NCBI GenBank assembly: GCA_046350095.1
Contig: JAXMBA010000002.1
Location: 1,736,001 to 1,800,000, forward strand
Reading direction: 5' to 3'
Length of the DNA stretch: 64,000 bases
Source: Urbifossiella sp046350095
GTDB lineage: Bacteria > Planctomycetota > Planctomycetia > Gemmatales > Gemmataceae
Part shown: positions 51,886 to 59,791 of the stretch, piece after piece
How positions within the stretch are numbered: the stretch's first letter is position 1
Layout: each line of letters begins with the position of its first letter
Program-made: the position numbers and the translations under genes
The notes under the pieces: model-generated
The model's database searches: none
What the model was told of the DNA's origin: nothing
Seen by the model: only the letters and a program-made list of their open reading frames with translations

Positions 51886-53100
51886 ATGACCCCACCCCCG
51901 CCCCCCGACCGCACCACCCTGCCGCTGCTCCGCGCGGCCGCGCTCGTGGGGCTCGCCCTCACGGCCTGGCCGGCGTTCGCCGCGGACCCGCCACGCTGGG
52001 CCTGGCTCGCCGCCTTCGCCGCCGGCGTCGGCGTCACGTTCGTGTACCGGCACCCGTTCCACACACTCGGATACGTCCCGTACGGCCTCACGCTCGGCGC
52101 CGGTGCGGCGGTCGTCGCTCGATTCTGGGGCTGGGGTGAAGTCAGCGCCGGGTTCGCCGGCTTCGGGATGGGGCTGGCCGCGGGGGCGCTCCTGGAGCCG
52201 CGCCCGGCCGCCCGGCTCGCCGACGCGCCGGGGTGGGGGGTCGGCCTGTGCTACTGGGCGGCGGCACTGCTCGGCGTGCTGCCGGTCGTCGCGGTGCGGG
52301 CCGGGTGGGCCGACGCCGACCGGCTCCGCGGGACGTTCACCCTTGGCGCCGTCGTCGCACTCCTGCCGGGGGCCGCGCTCGCGTGGGCGCGGCTGATGCG
52401 GCCGCTGGTCGAGCTCTCGGTCGTTCCGCTGCTCTCGCTGTCGTACCGCATCCGCGTCACCGGCCCGGGGCTGGCCGACTTCCCGCGCACGGGCGCGTGC
52501 GTCGTCATCGCCAACCACGCCTGCTGGTTCGACCCGGTGTTCCTCGGCCGGGTGCTCCCGCGGCCGATCACGCCGATGATGACGAGCGAGTTCTACGACC
52601 TGCCGGGCATCCGCTGGCTGATGGTCCACGTGTTCGGCACCATCCGCGTGCCCGAGAAGCAGATGAAGAAGGAGACGCCGGCCGAGATCGTCGAGGCGAT
52701 CGCGGCACTGGACCGCGGGGACTGTTTGGTCCTGTTCCCCGAGGGCTACCTGCGGCGGACCGACGACCGCCCGATGCGCCGGTTCGGCCGCGGCATCTGG
52801 CACATCCTCGCCGCCCGGCCGGACGTGCCGGTGTACGCCTGCTGGATTGAGGGGGCGTGGGGCAGCTTCACGTCGTACCGCGGCGGCCGGCCGACGAAGA
52901 ACAAGCGGCCCGACGTTTTCCGCTCGATCGCCGTGGGCGTGCCGTTGCCGGAGACGATACCCGCGGCGGAGTTGGAGACGCACCTGACGACCCGGTTGGG
53001 GCTGATGAACCGCGTGGCCGCGGCGCGGGCGCTGCTGGGGCTGCCGCCGCTGCCAGAGTACGAGTTGCCGGAGCGCGGCGACGACAAGGACGAGGGCTGA
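51886..53100 (+). CDS. membrane PlsC-like lysophospholipid acyltransferase
   Basis: A 404-residue protein. The first half has about six hydrophobic helices (residues 13-175), more than usual for PlsC. The catalytic domain (about 185-365) contains IANHACWFDPVFLG, a variant of the NHxSxxD site with His and Asp kept and Ser replaced by Cys, and FPEGYLRR, the acyl-acceptor phosphate motif. It probably transfers an acyl chain to a lysophospholipid or related lipid at the inner membrane. The C-terminal tail is acidic. Confidence 0.82.
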   Translation: MTPPPPPDRTTLPLLRAAALVGLALTAWPAFAADPPRWAWLAAFAAGVGVTFVYRHPFHTLGYVPYGLTLGAGAAVVARFWGWGEVSAGFAGFGMGLAAGALLEPRPAARLADAPGWGVGLCYWAAALLGVLPVVAVRAGWADADRLRGTFTLGAVVALLPGAALAWARLMRPLVELSVVPLLSLSYRIRVTGPGLADFPRTGACVVIANHACWFDPVFLGRVLPRPITPMMTSEFYDLPGIRWLMVHVFGTIRVPEKQMKKETPAEIVEAIAALDRGDCLVLFPEGYLRRTDDRPMRRFGRGIWHILAARPDVPVYACWIEGAWGSFTSYRGGRPTKNKRPDVFRSIAVGVPLPETIPAAELETHLTTRLGLMNRVAAARALLGLPPLPEYELPERGDDKDEG

Positions 53101-53121
53101 GCCACCGACCTGTCGTGGCGA

Positions 53122-53577
53122 GTGATGGAAACGTCCTGCTACTTCTGTCGGGCGCCGCGACCGCGGGGCGCCGCCCGGTGTCACTGCGGGTACGAGTACG
53201 CGCCAGACCCGCGCCCCGGCCCCCACGCCCCCACCGACCCGGAGTTCGTCCACGACGGGATGCCGGTCGTGCAGCCCGGCGGAATTTTCGGCGTGCTGAT
53301 GCTGATCGTGATGACCGGGGTCAACGGGACCGGCGTGGCCGTGGTCGGGATGGCCGCGTTGATCACCGGCACGGCAGTGGCCGGGCTGGAGGTCGGTGGG
53401 GGCTGGATCGCCTTGACGTTCGGTGCAACGACGATCGGGTGCGATTTGCTGAGCCGTCGGATGCTCCGCTCCTCGCTCTGGGACACCACGCGCGGGAGTG
53501 AACTTCTCAAGTTGCCGGCATGGGCCACCGGCGCACTCATCTTCGTCGTCGCGGGCGCGATCCTGATAATTGATTAA
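53122..53577 (+). CDS. small membrane protein with N-terminal zinc-ribbon motif
   Basis: A 151-residue protein not recognised as a family. It starts at GTG 53122 or ATG 53125 and opens with CYFCRAPRPRGAARCHCGYEY, a C-x2-C...C-x-C zinc-ribbon-like pattern, then three hydrophobic segments (about 57-75, 82-105, 134-150). It may be a membrane protein with a cytoplasmic zinc finger. The acyltransferase gene ends 21 nt upstream, so co-transcription is likely. Function unknown. Confidence 0.6.
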   Translation: MMETSCYFCRAPRPRGAARCHCGYEYAPDPRPGPHAPTDPEFVHDGMPVVQPGGIFGVLMLIVMTGVNGTGVAVVGMAALITGTAVAGLEVGGGWIALTFGATTIGCDLLSRRMLRSSLWDTTRGSELLKLPAWATGALIFVVAGAILIID

Positions 53578-53585
53578 TGCGAGCG

Positions 53586-54797
53586 TCACGGCCCGTCGTA
53601 GAACCACACCTCGACCCCTTCCCCAGCTTCCATTTCGGCACGCTCCGCCGGGACCAGCGCGAACCCGTCCGCGATCACCGCCCCGCTCAGGTTCGACGCC
53701 CCGCCCCCGAGCGGCGCCGCGGCGCCACCCTCGACACGCACCCGCACGTAATCCACCCGACCGACCGCCGACGCCACCGCCGACGCGAGCGGCATTACCG
53801 CCGACCGGTACGGCAGCGCCGCCCGGCGGCCGCCGAGCCGACGCACCGCCCGGCCGGCGAACAGGTCGTAGGCGCACAGGCACGACACCGGGTTGCCCGG
53901 GAGCAGGAACACCGGCCGCCCGCCGACGAAGCCCACACCCGTCGGCCCGGCCGGCTTCACGCCGATGCCGTGAACGGCCAGTTCGCCCACGTCGGCGAGC
54001 GCCCGCGGGGCGTGGTCTTCGGTGCCGACCGACGTGCCGCCCGTCACCAGCACCACGTCCGCGGTCGCACCGCGGAGTGCGGCGCGGATCAGTTCAAAGT
54101 CGTCGGGCAGGTAGCGTGTCGGCTCGCAGTCGCCGCCGTCGCGCGCGATCAGCGCGGCGAGCATGGGCGTGTTGCTGTCCACGATGCGCGAGCCGGCGGG
54201 CGTCGAACCGGGCGGCAGGAGTTCGTCGCCGGTCGCCAGCACCGCGACCCGCGGCCGCCGCACCACCGCTACGCTTCCGATACCGACGGCCGCGAGGAGC
54301 CCCACGTCTTGCGGGCGCAGCACGCGGCCGGCAGCAAGGACTTCGTCGCCCGCCGCCACGTCCTCGCCGACCCGCCCGACGTGCTTCCCGGCCGGCACCG
54401 CCGCCCGCGGCGTCACGACCTCACCGGCCGCGTCCGCCAGCTCGGCCATCAGCACCGCGTCGGCACCGGCCGGTAGCGGGGCGCCGGTCGTCACCCGCAC
54501 GCAGTCGCCGTCGCCCAGCGCACCGGCGAACGGCCGACCGGGGTACGCAGCACCCACGAGGCGGCGCGGCCCGGCGTCGGCGGCACGGACCGCGTACCCG
54601 TCCATCATGCAGCGCGGGAAGGCGGGCACGTCCACCGCCGAGACCACGGCCGCAGCCAGGACCCGGCCCGCCGCGGCGGTCACGGGGAAGACCTCAGACG
54701 GGAGGGGCTGGACGCGGGCGTCGAGGAGGGCGTGTACGTCCGCGACGGGGGTGCCGGCGGCGAACCCGGTCATGCGGACATCGCGGAACGGACGCAT
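53586..54797 (-). CDS. moeA: molybdopterin molybdenumtransferase
   Basis: MoeA inserts molybdate into adenylylated molybdopterin. The start MRPFRDVRMTGF at 54797 is preferred over an upstream ATG. The 403-residue product has the MoeA order: VPAFPRCMMDGYAVRA near residues 58-73 (the MDGYA motif), the MoaB-like domain with VLVTGGTSVGTEDH and FLLPGNPVSCLCAYDLF, and a C-terminal beta domain. Length is normal. A MoeB-rhodanese gene lies 3.3 kb away; no moaABC genes are in view. Confidence 0.94.
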   Translation of the reverse strand: MRPFRDVRMTGFAAGTPVADVHALLDARVQPLPSEVFPVTAAAGRVLAAAVVSAVDVPAFPRCMMDGYAVRAADAGPRRLVGAAYPGRPFAGALGDGDCVRVTTGAPLPAGADAVLMAELADAAGEVVTPRAAVPAGKHVGRVGEDVAAGDEVLAAGRVLRPQDVGLLAAVGIGSVAVVRRPRVAVLATGDELLPPGSTPAGSRIVDSNTPMLAALIARDGGDCEPTRYLPDDFELIRAALRGATADVVLVTGGTSVGTEDHAPRALADVGELAVHGIGVKPAGPTGVGFVGGRPVFLLPGNPVSCLCAYDLFAGRAVRRLGGRRAALPYRSAVMPLASAVASAVGRVDYVRVRVEGGAAAPLGGGASNLSGAVIADGFALVPAERAEMEAGEGVEVWFYDGP

Positions 54798-55323
54798 GGG
54801 TCTCCCGGGCGGACGCGGCGACACGGGGCATCTGTACCCGCGCACCGGCCGGCCGGCAACCGGGGCGTCGCTCCGGGAAGTGGCAGGTGGTCAGAACGTG
54901 ATCTAGGGTTCGGCCGTCCCCTCAACCCACGCCCCGGGTGCCACCATGACGGACGATGACTCGCTGCCGGAGCCGATCGGGCCGCGCCGGACCCACCCAC
55001 TCGCCTACGCGGCGTTCGGCGTGCTCGCGCTCCTCGTTGTCGCCTCGGCCCTCTCCTCCCTCGGGGGGAACGCCAACAGCACGTTCAGTTTCGTCGGCTC
55101 GAACATCAAGCCGACCGGCGGTGGGAATTACGCCGCCCAGTCGACGACGCCCCCGTTCACGCCGCTCCCCCCGGGGGGACCTCCGGGGGCGGTCGTCGAA
55201 CCGACGAAGACCGGCGAGACCTACGCCGGCATCGCCGAGAACCCGTTCCGCCTCGCGCAGACCGTGCCGCTCAGCACGTTCTCCGCGGACGTGAACTCGG
55301 CCAGCTACAGCAACGTCCGCCGC

Positions 55324-55326
55324 TAA
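55324..55326 (+). other. in-frame stop codon splitting the VWA gene
   Basis: TAA stands between NVRR and LTNGS in an otherwise intact frame; TAC to TAA would need one base change. No hairpin or slippery sequence was noticed just downstream to suggest programmed recoding. Confidence 0.8.
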
Positions 55327-55359
55327 CTCACCAACGGCAGCCTGCCGCCGCGCGACGCC

Positions 55360-56619
55360 GTGTTCGTCGCCGAGCTCGTCAACTACTTCCCCTACCGGTA
55401 CCCGCAACCCAGCGGCGACTCCCCCGTGTCGCTGACGCTGGACCTCGCCCCGTGCCCGTGGAAAGCGGGCCACCGGCTCGCCCGCGTCGGCGTGCGCGCG
55501 AAGTCGTTCGAGCCCGGCGAGTCGCCGCGGCGGAACCTTGTGTTCCTGGTGGACACGTCCGGGTCGATGGACGCCGAGAACCGCCTGCCGCTCGTCCGCC
55601 AGTCGCTCGAGCTCCTCGTCCACCAGCTCCGCCACGACGACCAGGTGTCGGTCGTCACTTATGCCGGCGACTCGCGCGTCGCCCTCATGCCGACGCCGGG
55701 CAGCCGCAAGGACGCCATCCTGGCCGCGCTGCACGGGCTCCGCGCCGCCGGCAGCACGAACGGCGCCGGCGGCATCACGAAGGCCTACGAGCTGGCCCGC
55801 GCCAGCTTCGTCGGCGGCGGCACGAACCGCGTCGTCCTCTGCACCGACGGCGACTTCAACGTCGGCGTCGTCAGCCCGAGCGAGCTGGACCAGCTGATCG
55901 AGCGCGAGCGGAACTCGCAGGTGTTCCTGACCGTCCTCGGCTTCGGCATGGGTAACCTGAAGAACGACCGGCTCGAAAGCCTGGCGCGGAAGGGGAACGG
56001 CCACTACGGCTACATCGACTCCCTGGAGGAGGCCCGGCGCATCTTCGTCGAGCAGGGGGCGGCCCTGAGCGTGGTGGCGAAGGACGTGAAGTTCCAGGTC
56101 GTGTTCAACCCGAAGCAGGTGGCGGCGTACCGCCTCATCGGCTACGAGAACCGCCTCCTCCGCGACGAGGACTTCAAGAACGACAAGGTGGACGCGGGCG
56201 ACATGGGGAGCGGCCACACCGTCACGGCGCTGTACGAGATCGTGCCGGTCGGCGTGTCGGTGGACGTGCCGGGCATGGACCCGCTCAAGTACCAGGCGCC
56301 GCCGCCACCCGCCGGCCCGGCCGACGAGTGGCTGACGGTAAAGATGCGGTACAAGGCGCCGCTGGGCGAGACGAGCAAGGAGCTGGTCGCGGTCCTGGCG
56401 GACGGCGCGGCGGGCCGGGCTGTGCCCGAAGACTTCGCGTTCGCGGCGGCGGTGGCCGAGTGGGGTCTGGTGTTGCGGCAGTCGGAGTACCGCGGCGCGG
56501 GGAGCGCGGCGGCGGCGCTCGCCCGCGCCGAGGCGGCGTGCGGGTACGACCCCGGCGGCCACCGGCACGCGTTCCTGGAGCTTGTGCGGAGGACGATGGC
56601 GCTGGCCGGGAAGGAGTGA
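55360..56619 (+). CDS. C-terminal VWA-domain fragment as it could be translated alone
   Basis: This is the 419-residue part after the stop, beginning at GTG 55360 (VAELVNYF). No clear ribosome site precedes it and it lacks the membrane helix of the first part, so independent expression is doubtful. It contains the full VWA domain (about 60-240) with FLVDTSGSMDAENR and LCTDGDFNVG, followed by the DUF3520-like C-terminal region ending with LVRRTMALAGKE. Confidence 0.5.
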   Translation: MFVAELVNYFPYRYPQPSGDSPVSLTLDLAPCPWKAGHRLARVGVRAKSFEPGESPRRNLVFLVDTSGSMDAENRLPLVRQSLELLVHQLRHDDQVSVVTYAGDSRVALMPTPGSRKDAILAALHGLRAAGSTNGAGGITKAYELARASFVGGGTNRVVLCTDGDFNVGVVSPSELDQLIERERNSQVFLTVLGFGMGNLKNDRLESLARKGNGHYGYIDSLEEARRIFVEQGAALSVVAKDVKFQVVFNPKQVAAYRLIGYENRLLRDEDFKNDKVDAGDMGSGHTVTALYEIVPVGVSVDVPGMDPLKYQAPPPPAGPADEWLTVKMRYKAPLGETSKELVAVLADGAAGRAVPEDFAFAAAVAEWGLVLRQSEYRGAGSAAAALARAEAACGYDPGGHRHAFLELVRRTMALAGKE

Positions 56620-56703
56620 CGCCGGGCCGCGCTTTCCCGGTTGCCGGCCGCGGCGCGGGGGCTTACATTCGGGAACAACCCACCCCCGAACGGAAGCCCC
56701 CTC

Positions 56704-57996
56704 ATGGCTCACGCCGCGTCCGGCAGCTCGTCCGCCCCGCCCCTCGACCCGCTCGTCCGCGGGCAGCTCTCGGTCATGATGTTCCTCCAGTTCGCCGTCT
56801 GGGGGTCGTGGTTCGTCGTCTTCTTCCCCTACCTGCTCAACCTGAAGTTCACCGGCGAGCAGACCGGCGCCATCTTCGGGAACATGGCCCTCGGGGCGAT
56901 CTTCTCCACCATCTTCGCCGGGTACGTCGCCGACCGGTTCATCGACAGCGAGAAGTTCATGGGCCTGTGCCACCTCCTCGGGGCCGGGTTCCTGTACCTC
57001 ATCGCCACCACCCAGGACCCGGGCCAGTACTGGACGCTGTTCGCCCTCACCTTCGGGTACGCGCTGCTGTACAACCCGACGCTCGTGCTGGCGAACTCCA
57101 TCACCTTCCGCCACGTCCCGGACGGCCAGCGCGACTTCCCCGGCGTCCGCGTCATGGGCACCCTCGGGTGGATCGCCGCCGGGTTCGCCATCGACTTCGT
57201 GTTCGCCCGCGACGGCGGCAAGGCGTCGGACACGAACGGCCCGCTGCTGCTGGCCGCCGGCCTGTCCGGCGTGCTGGGCGTGTTCAGCTTCCTCCTCCCC
57301 AAGACGCCGCCGACCGCCAAGGCCGGCGACGCCGTGCCGTTCGTCCAGGCGCTGGGGCTGTTCAAGGACTTCTCGTTCGCCGTGTTCTTCCTCGTGTCAC
57401 TGGCGATCACCGTCGTCCTCGCCTTCTACTACTCGATCACCGGCAACTTCCTGGAGAAGGCCTGCGGGGTGACGAAGACCGGCTCGACGATGCTCATCGG
57501 CCAGGTGTGCGAGACGGTATTCCTGCCGCTGCTGCCGCTGTTCCTTTTCCGGATCGGGATGAAGGGCGTGCTCGTACTCGGCATGGCGTGCTGGGGGATC
57601 CGCTACCTGTGCTTCGCCAACGCCGGGCCGGAGGGGGTCGGGTTCGCGCTGGCGATCGTCGGCGTCGCGCTGCACGGGTTCTGCTTCGACTTCTTCTTCG
57701 CGGCCGGGTTCATTCACTGCGACAACGAGGCGCCGAAGGAGATCCGCGCCAGCGCCCAGGCGCTGTTCAGCTTCCTGACCTACGGCGTCGGGATGTGGCT
57801 CGGCAGCGTCCTGAGCGGCGTCCTGCTCGACCGCTACACCGACCCCGCGACGAAGGCCGTGGACTGGAGCGGGTTCTGGATGGTGCCGAGCATCGGCGTG
57901 TTCGCGTGCCTGGCGGTGTTTGTGCTGCTGTTCCGCATGACGCCGAAGCGGCCGGCGGCACCGACGACGACGGATGAGGACAAGTGGGGGGCGTGA
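56704..57996 (+). CDS. MFS transporter, nucleoside:H+ symporter-like
   Basis: A 430-residue protein with about 12 membrane helices. The start MAHAASGSSS at 56704 precedes the first helix (SVMMFLQFAVWGSWF); an upstream in-frame start is in leader-like sequence. The FAVWGSWFVVFFPYL opening, GYVADRFID after helix 2 and VMGTLGWIAAGFAIDF fit the NupG/XapB nucleoside:proton symporter branch of the major facilitator superfamily. The substrate may differ in planctomycetes, which carry several copies. It converges on moeB across a perfect 41-bp inverted repeat. Confidence 0.85.
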   Translation: MAHAASGSSSAPPLDPLVRGQLSVMMFLQFAVWGSWFVVFFPYLLNLKFTGEQTGAIFGNMALGAIFSTIFAGYVADRFIDSEKFMGLCHLLGAGFLYLIATTQDPGQYWTLFALTFGYALLYNPTLVLANSITFRHVPDGQRDFPGVRVMGTLGWIAAGFAIDFVFARDGGKASDTNGPLLLAAGLSGVLGVFSFLLPKTPPTAKAGDAVPFVQALGLFKDFSFAVFFLVSLAITVVLAFYYSITGNFLEKACGVTKTGSTMLIGQVCETVFLPLLPLFLFRIGMKGVLVLGMACWGIRYLCFANAGPEGVGFALAIVGVALHGFCFDFFFAAGFIHCDNEAPKEIRASAQALFSFLTYGVGMWLGSVLSGVLLDRYTDPATKAVDWSGFWMVPSIGVFACLAVFVLLFRMTPKRPAAPTTTDEDKWGA

Positions 57997-58008
57997 CCCG
58001 GAAGCCGG

Positions 58009-58099
58009 GAATGACCAGTTTCCAATGACCCACCAATGACCAAGGAAGACCTGCTGTGTCTTCCTTGGTCATTGGTGGGTCATTGGAAACTGGTCATTC
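58009..58099. repeat. perfect 41-bp inverted repeat, family C (CCAATGACC words), copy 1
   Basis: Arms 58009-58049 and 58059-58099 are perfect complements around a 9-nt loop (CCTGCTGTG). Each arm iterates AATGACC words: AATGACCAGTTTCC, then AATGACCCACC, then AATGACCAAGG. GC is about 46%. It occupies nearly the whole gap between the convergent MFS (stop 57996) and moeB (stop 58101) genes and would act on both transcripts. Confidence 0.95.
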
Positions 58100-58100
58100 T

Positions 58101-59282
58101 TCAGTACCGAGACATCCCCGGGTCCACCTTCTCGGCCCAGCCCAGGATCCCGCCCGTCAAGTTCAGCAGCTTCGTGTACCCCTGCCCCTTCAGGAACTCG
58201 ATCGCCTTCGCGCTGCGCATGCCGCTCTTGCAGTGGACCACCACCTCGCGGTCCTTCGGCACCTCGGCGAAGCGGGTCGGCAGCTCCGGCAGCGGCAGCA
58301 GCACCGTCCCCGGGATGCGGCAGATCTGGAACTCGTTCGGGTTCCGCACGTCGAGCACGAATAGGTTCTCGCCGGCGTCGATCCGCTTCTTCAGTTGCTC
58401 GGGCGTGATCTCCCCCGCGCCGCTGGTCGGCGGCGCCACCGCCCCGCGCACGCCGCAGAACTGCTCGTAGTCGATGAGCCCCTTCACCGTCGGGTGCGGG
58501 GCGCCGATCGCCCACTTCGGGTCGCGGCGGATTTTGTACGTCTTGAACGTCATGTTCAGGGCGTCGTAGTGGAGCAGCCGGCCGATCAGCGGCTCGCCGA
58601 CACCCAGGATCAGCTTCACCGTCTCGGTCGCCTGGATGCAGCCGATGACGCCGGGGAGGATGCCCAGGACGCCGCCCTCGGCGCAGCTCGGCACCTCGCC
58701 CGGCGGCGGCGGCTCGGGGTACAGGCAGCGGTAGCTCGGTCCCACCGCCGGGTGGAACACCGTCGCCTGCCCGTCGAACCGGAAGATGCTGCCGTACACG
58801 TTCGGCTTGTTGAGCAGCACGCACACGTCATTCACGAGGTAGCGCGTCGGAAAATTGTCGGTGCCGTCCACGACGATGTCGTAGCCGCGGACGATGGCCT
58901 CCGCGTTCTTCGACGTGAACCGCTCCTCGTGCAGCACGACGGTGATGTCGGGGTTGATGTCGCGGAGCTTGTCGGCGGCGGACTGGCACTTGGAGCGGCC
59001 CACGTCGCGGCTGCCGTGGATGATCTGGCGCTGGAGGTTCGACGCATCGACGGTGTCGAAGTCCACCAGCCCCAGGGTGCCGACGCCGGCCGCGGCGAGG
59101 TACAGCGCCAGCGGAGAGCCCAGGCCGCCGGTGCCGATGACGAGCACCTTCGCGGCCTTGAGCTTCCGCTGCCCGTCGAGCCCGACCTCGGGCATGATGA
59201 CGTGCCGGGAGTAGCGGGCGTACTCGGACTGCGTGAGGGCCACGTCGGCCCACCGGCCGGCGAGCAGGTCGGGGAGGGGCAT
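58101..59282 (-). CDS. moeB: MoeB/ThiF-type adenylyltransferase fused to a rhodanese domain
   Basis: A 393-residue protein. The E1-like domain (about 18-275) adenylylates the C-terminal Gly of a sulfur-carrier protein (MoaD/ThiS type): ATP loop VIGTGGLGSP (49-56), DFDTVDASNLQRQ and DGTDNFPTRYLVND. The rhodanese domain (about 292-393) has the persulfide Cys351 in CKSGMRSAK. The fusion supplies both activation and sulfur, as in MoeZ/MOCS3. The two CxxC zinc pairs normal for this family look lost: Ser183 precedes C186-LYPE, and WAIG replaces the second pair near 256-259. It is last in the rpmF/fab direction, 54 nt after a small membrane gene. Confidence 0.92.
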   Translation of the reverse strand: MPLPDLLAGRWADVALTQSEYARYSRHVIMPEVGLDGQRKLKAAKVLVIGTGGLGSPLALYLAAAGVGTLGLVDFDTVDASNLQRQIIHGSRDVGRSKCQSAADKLRDINPDITVVLHEERFTSKNAEAIVRGYDIVVDGTDNFPTRYLVNDVCVLLNKPNVYGSIFRFDGQATVFHPAVGPSYRCLYPEPPPPGEVPSCAEGGVLGILPGVIGCIQATETVKLILGVGEPLIGRLLHYDALNMTFKTYKIRRDPKWAIGAPHPTVKGLIDYEQFCGVRGAVAPPTSGAGEITPEQLKKRIDAGENLFVLDVRNPNEFQICRIPGTVLLPLPELPTRFAEVPKDREVVVHCKSGMRSAKAIEFLKGQGYTKLLNLTGGILGWAEKVDPGMSRY

Positions 59283-59336
59283 GCGGTGATCCGGAAAGGC
59301 GAGCCGGGGGGCGTCAGCCCCCGGATTCTGTGAGGG

Positions 59337-59774
59337 CTATTCTACGCCCGCCGCCCACGACTGGTTGGCGTCGCACGCGATGCGCTTCCCGAGTCGCTCC
59401 GGGAGGCGTAGCCGCACCCACGGGGCCGCCGCAGTGCGGAGTTCGAGCCACGACCCGTACCACGTCCGCACGAACTCCGCGGAGCGCACCTCCGTCCACG
59501 GGATGAAGAGCGGCCGGTGTCCGGGACGGAACGGGAGGATGACAGCGAGGTAGAGGCCGTCGGCGTTGCTGCCGACGGTCGAGCACCCGCTGTAGCCACT
59601 CCAGCCGAAGCTGATGTGCTGGAAGCGGTACACGCGGCCCGGGAAGGGGGCACGGAGGTGGTAGTGGCGGGCGAGCGTACGCCAGCCGGTCCACCAGGAG
59701 ACCGACCAGATGAGGGCGCACCACCAGACGACGAAGCCGAGCAGTGCGAGGGGAAGAACCGCTTCGACGGGCAT
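59337..59774 (-). CDS. small membrane protein, unknown function
   Basis: A 145-residue protein not recognised. Residues about 5-27 (AVLPLALLGFVVWWCALIW) form one helix; the rest is a soluble beta-rich domain with WSGYSGCSTVGSNADGLYLAV and PLFIPWTEVRS, which resembles PH-like bacterial membrane proteins. It starts 17 nt after fabF and ends 54 nt before moeB on the same strand, so it is probably co-transcribed with them. A longer frame extending into fabF is rejected. Confidence 0.65.
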   Translation of the reverse strand: MPVEAVLPLALLGFVVWWCALIWSVSWWTGWRTLARHYHLRAPFPGRVYRFQHISFGWSGYSGCSTVGSNADGLYLAVILPFRPGHRPLFIPWTEVRSAEFVRTWYGSWLELRTAAAPWVRLRLPERLGKRIACDANQSWAAGVE

Positions 59775-59791
59775 GATCGGGCCCGGCGTGG

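Larger units (their letters stand above)
54946..56619 (+). pseudogene. VWA-domain (YfbK-like) protein gene interrupted by one in-frame TAA
   Basis: One continuous frame encodes a membrane-anchored VWA protein, broken only by a TAA at 55324-55326. The N-terminal part (126 residues) has a helix at about 16-40 and ends at SYSNVRR. The frame resumes at once with LTNGSLPPRDAVFVAELVNYF, exactly as in YfbK-type proteins, where an aromatic residue stands at the stop position. The VWA domain has the MIDAS motif DTSGS, and the C terminus is complete. There is no frameshift or other lesion. It could be a recent nonsense mutation, a sequencing error, or suppressed readthrough. The family is thought to bind proteins via metal; its role is unknown. 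Confidence 0.8.
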
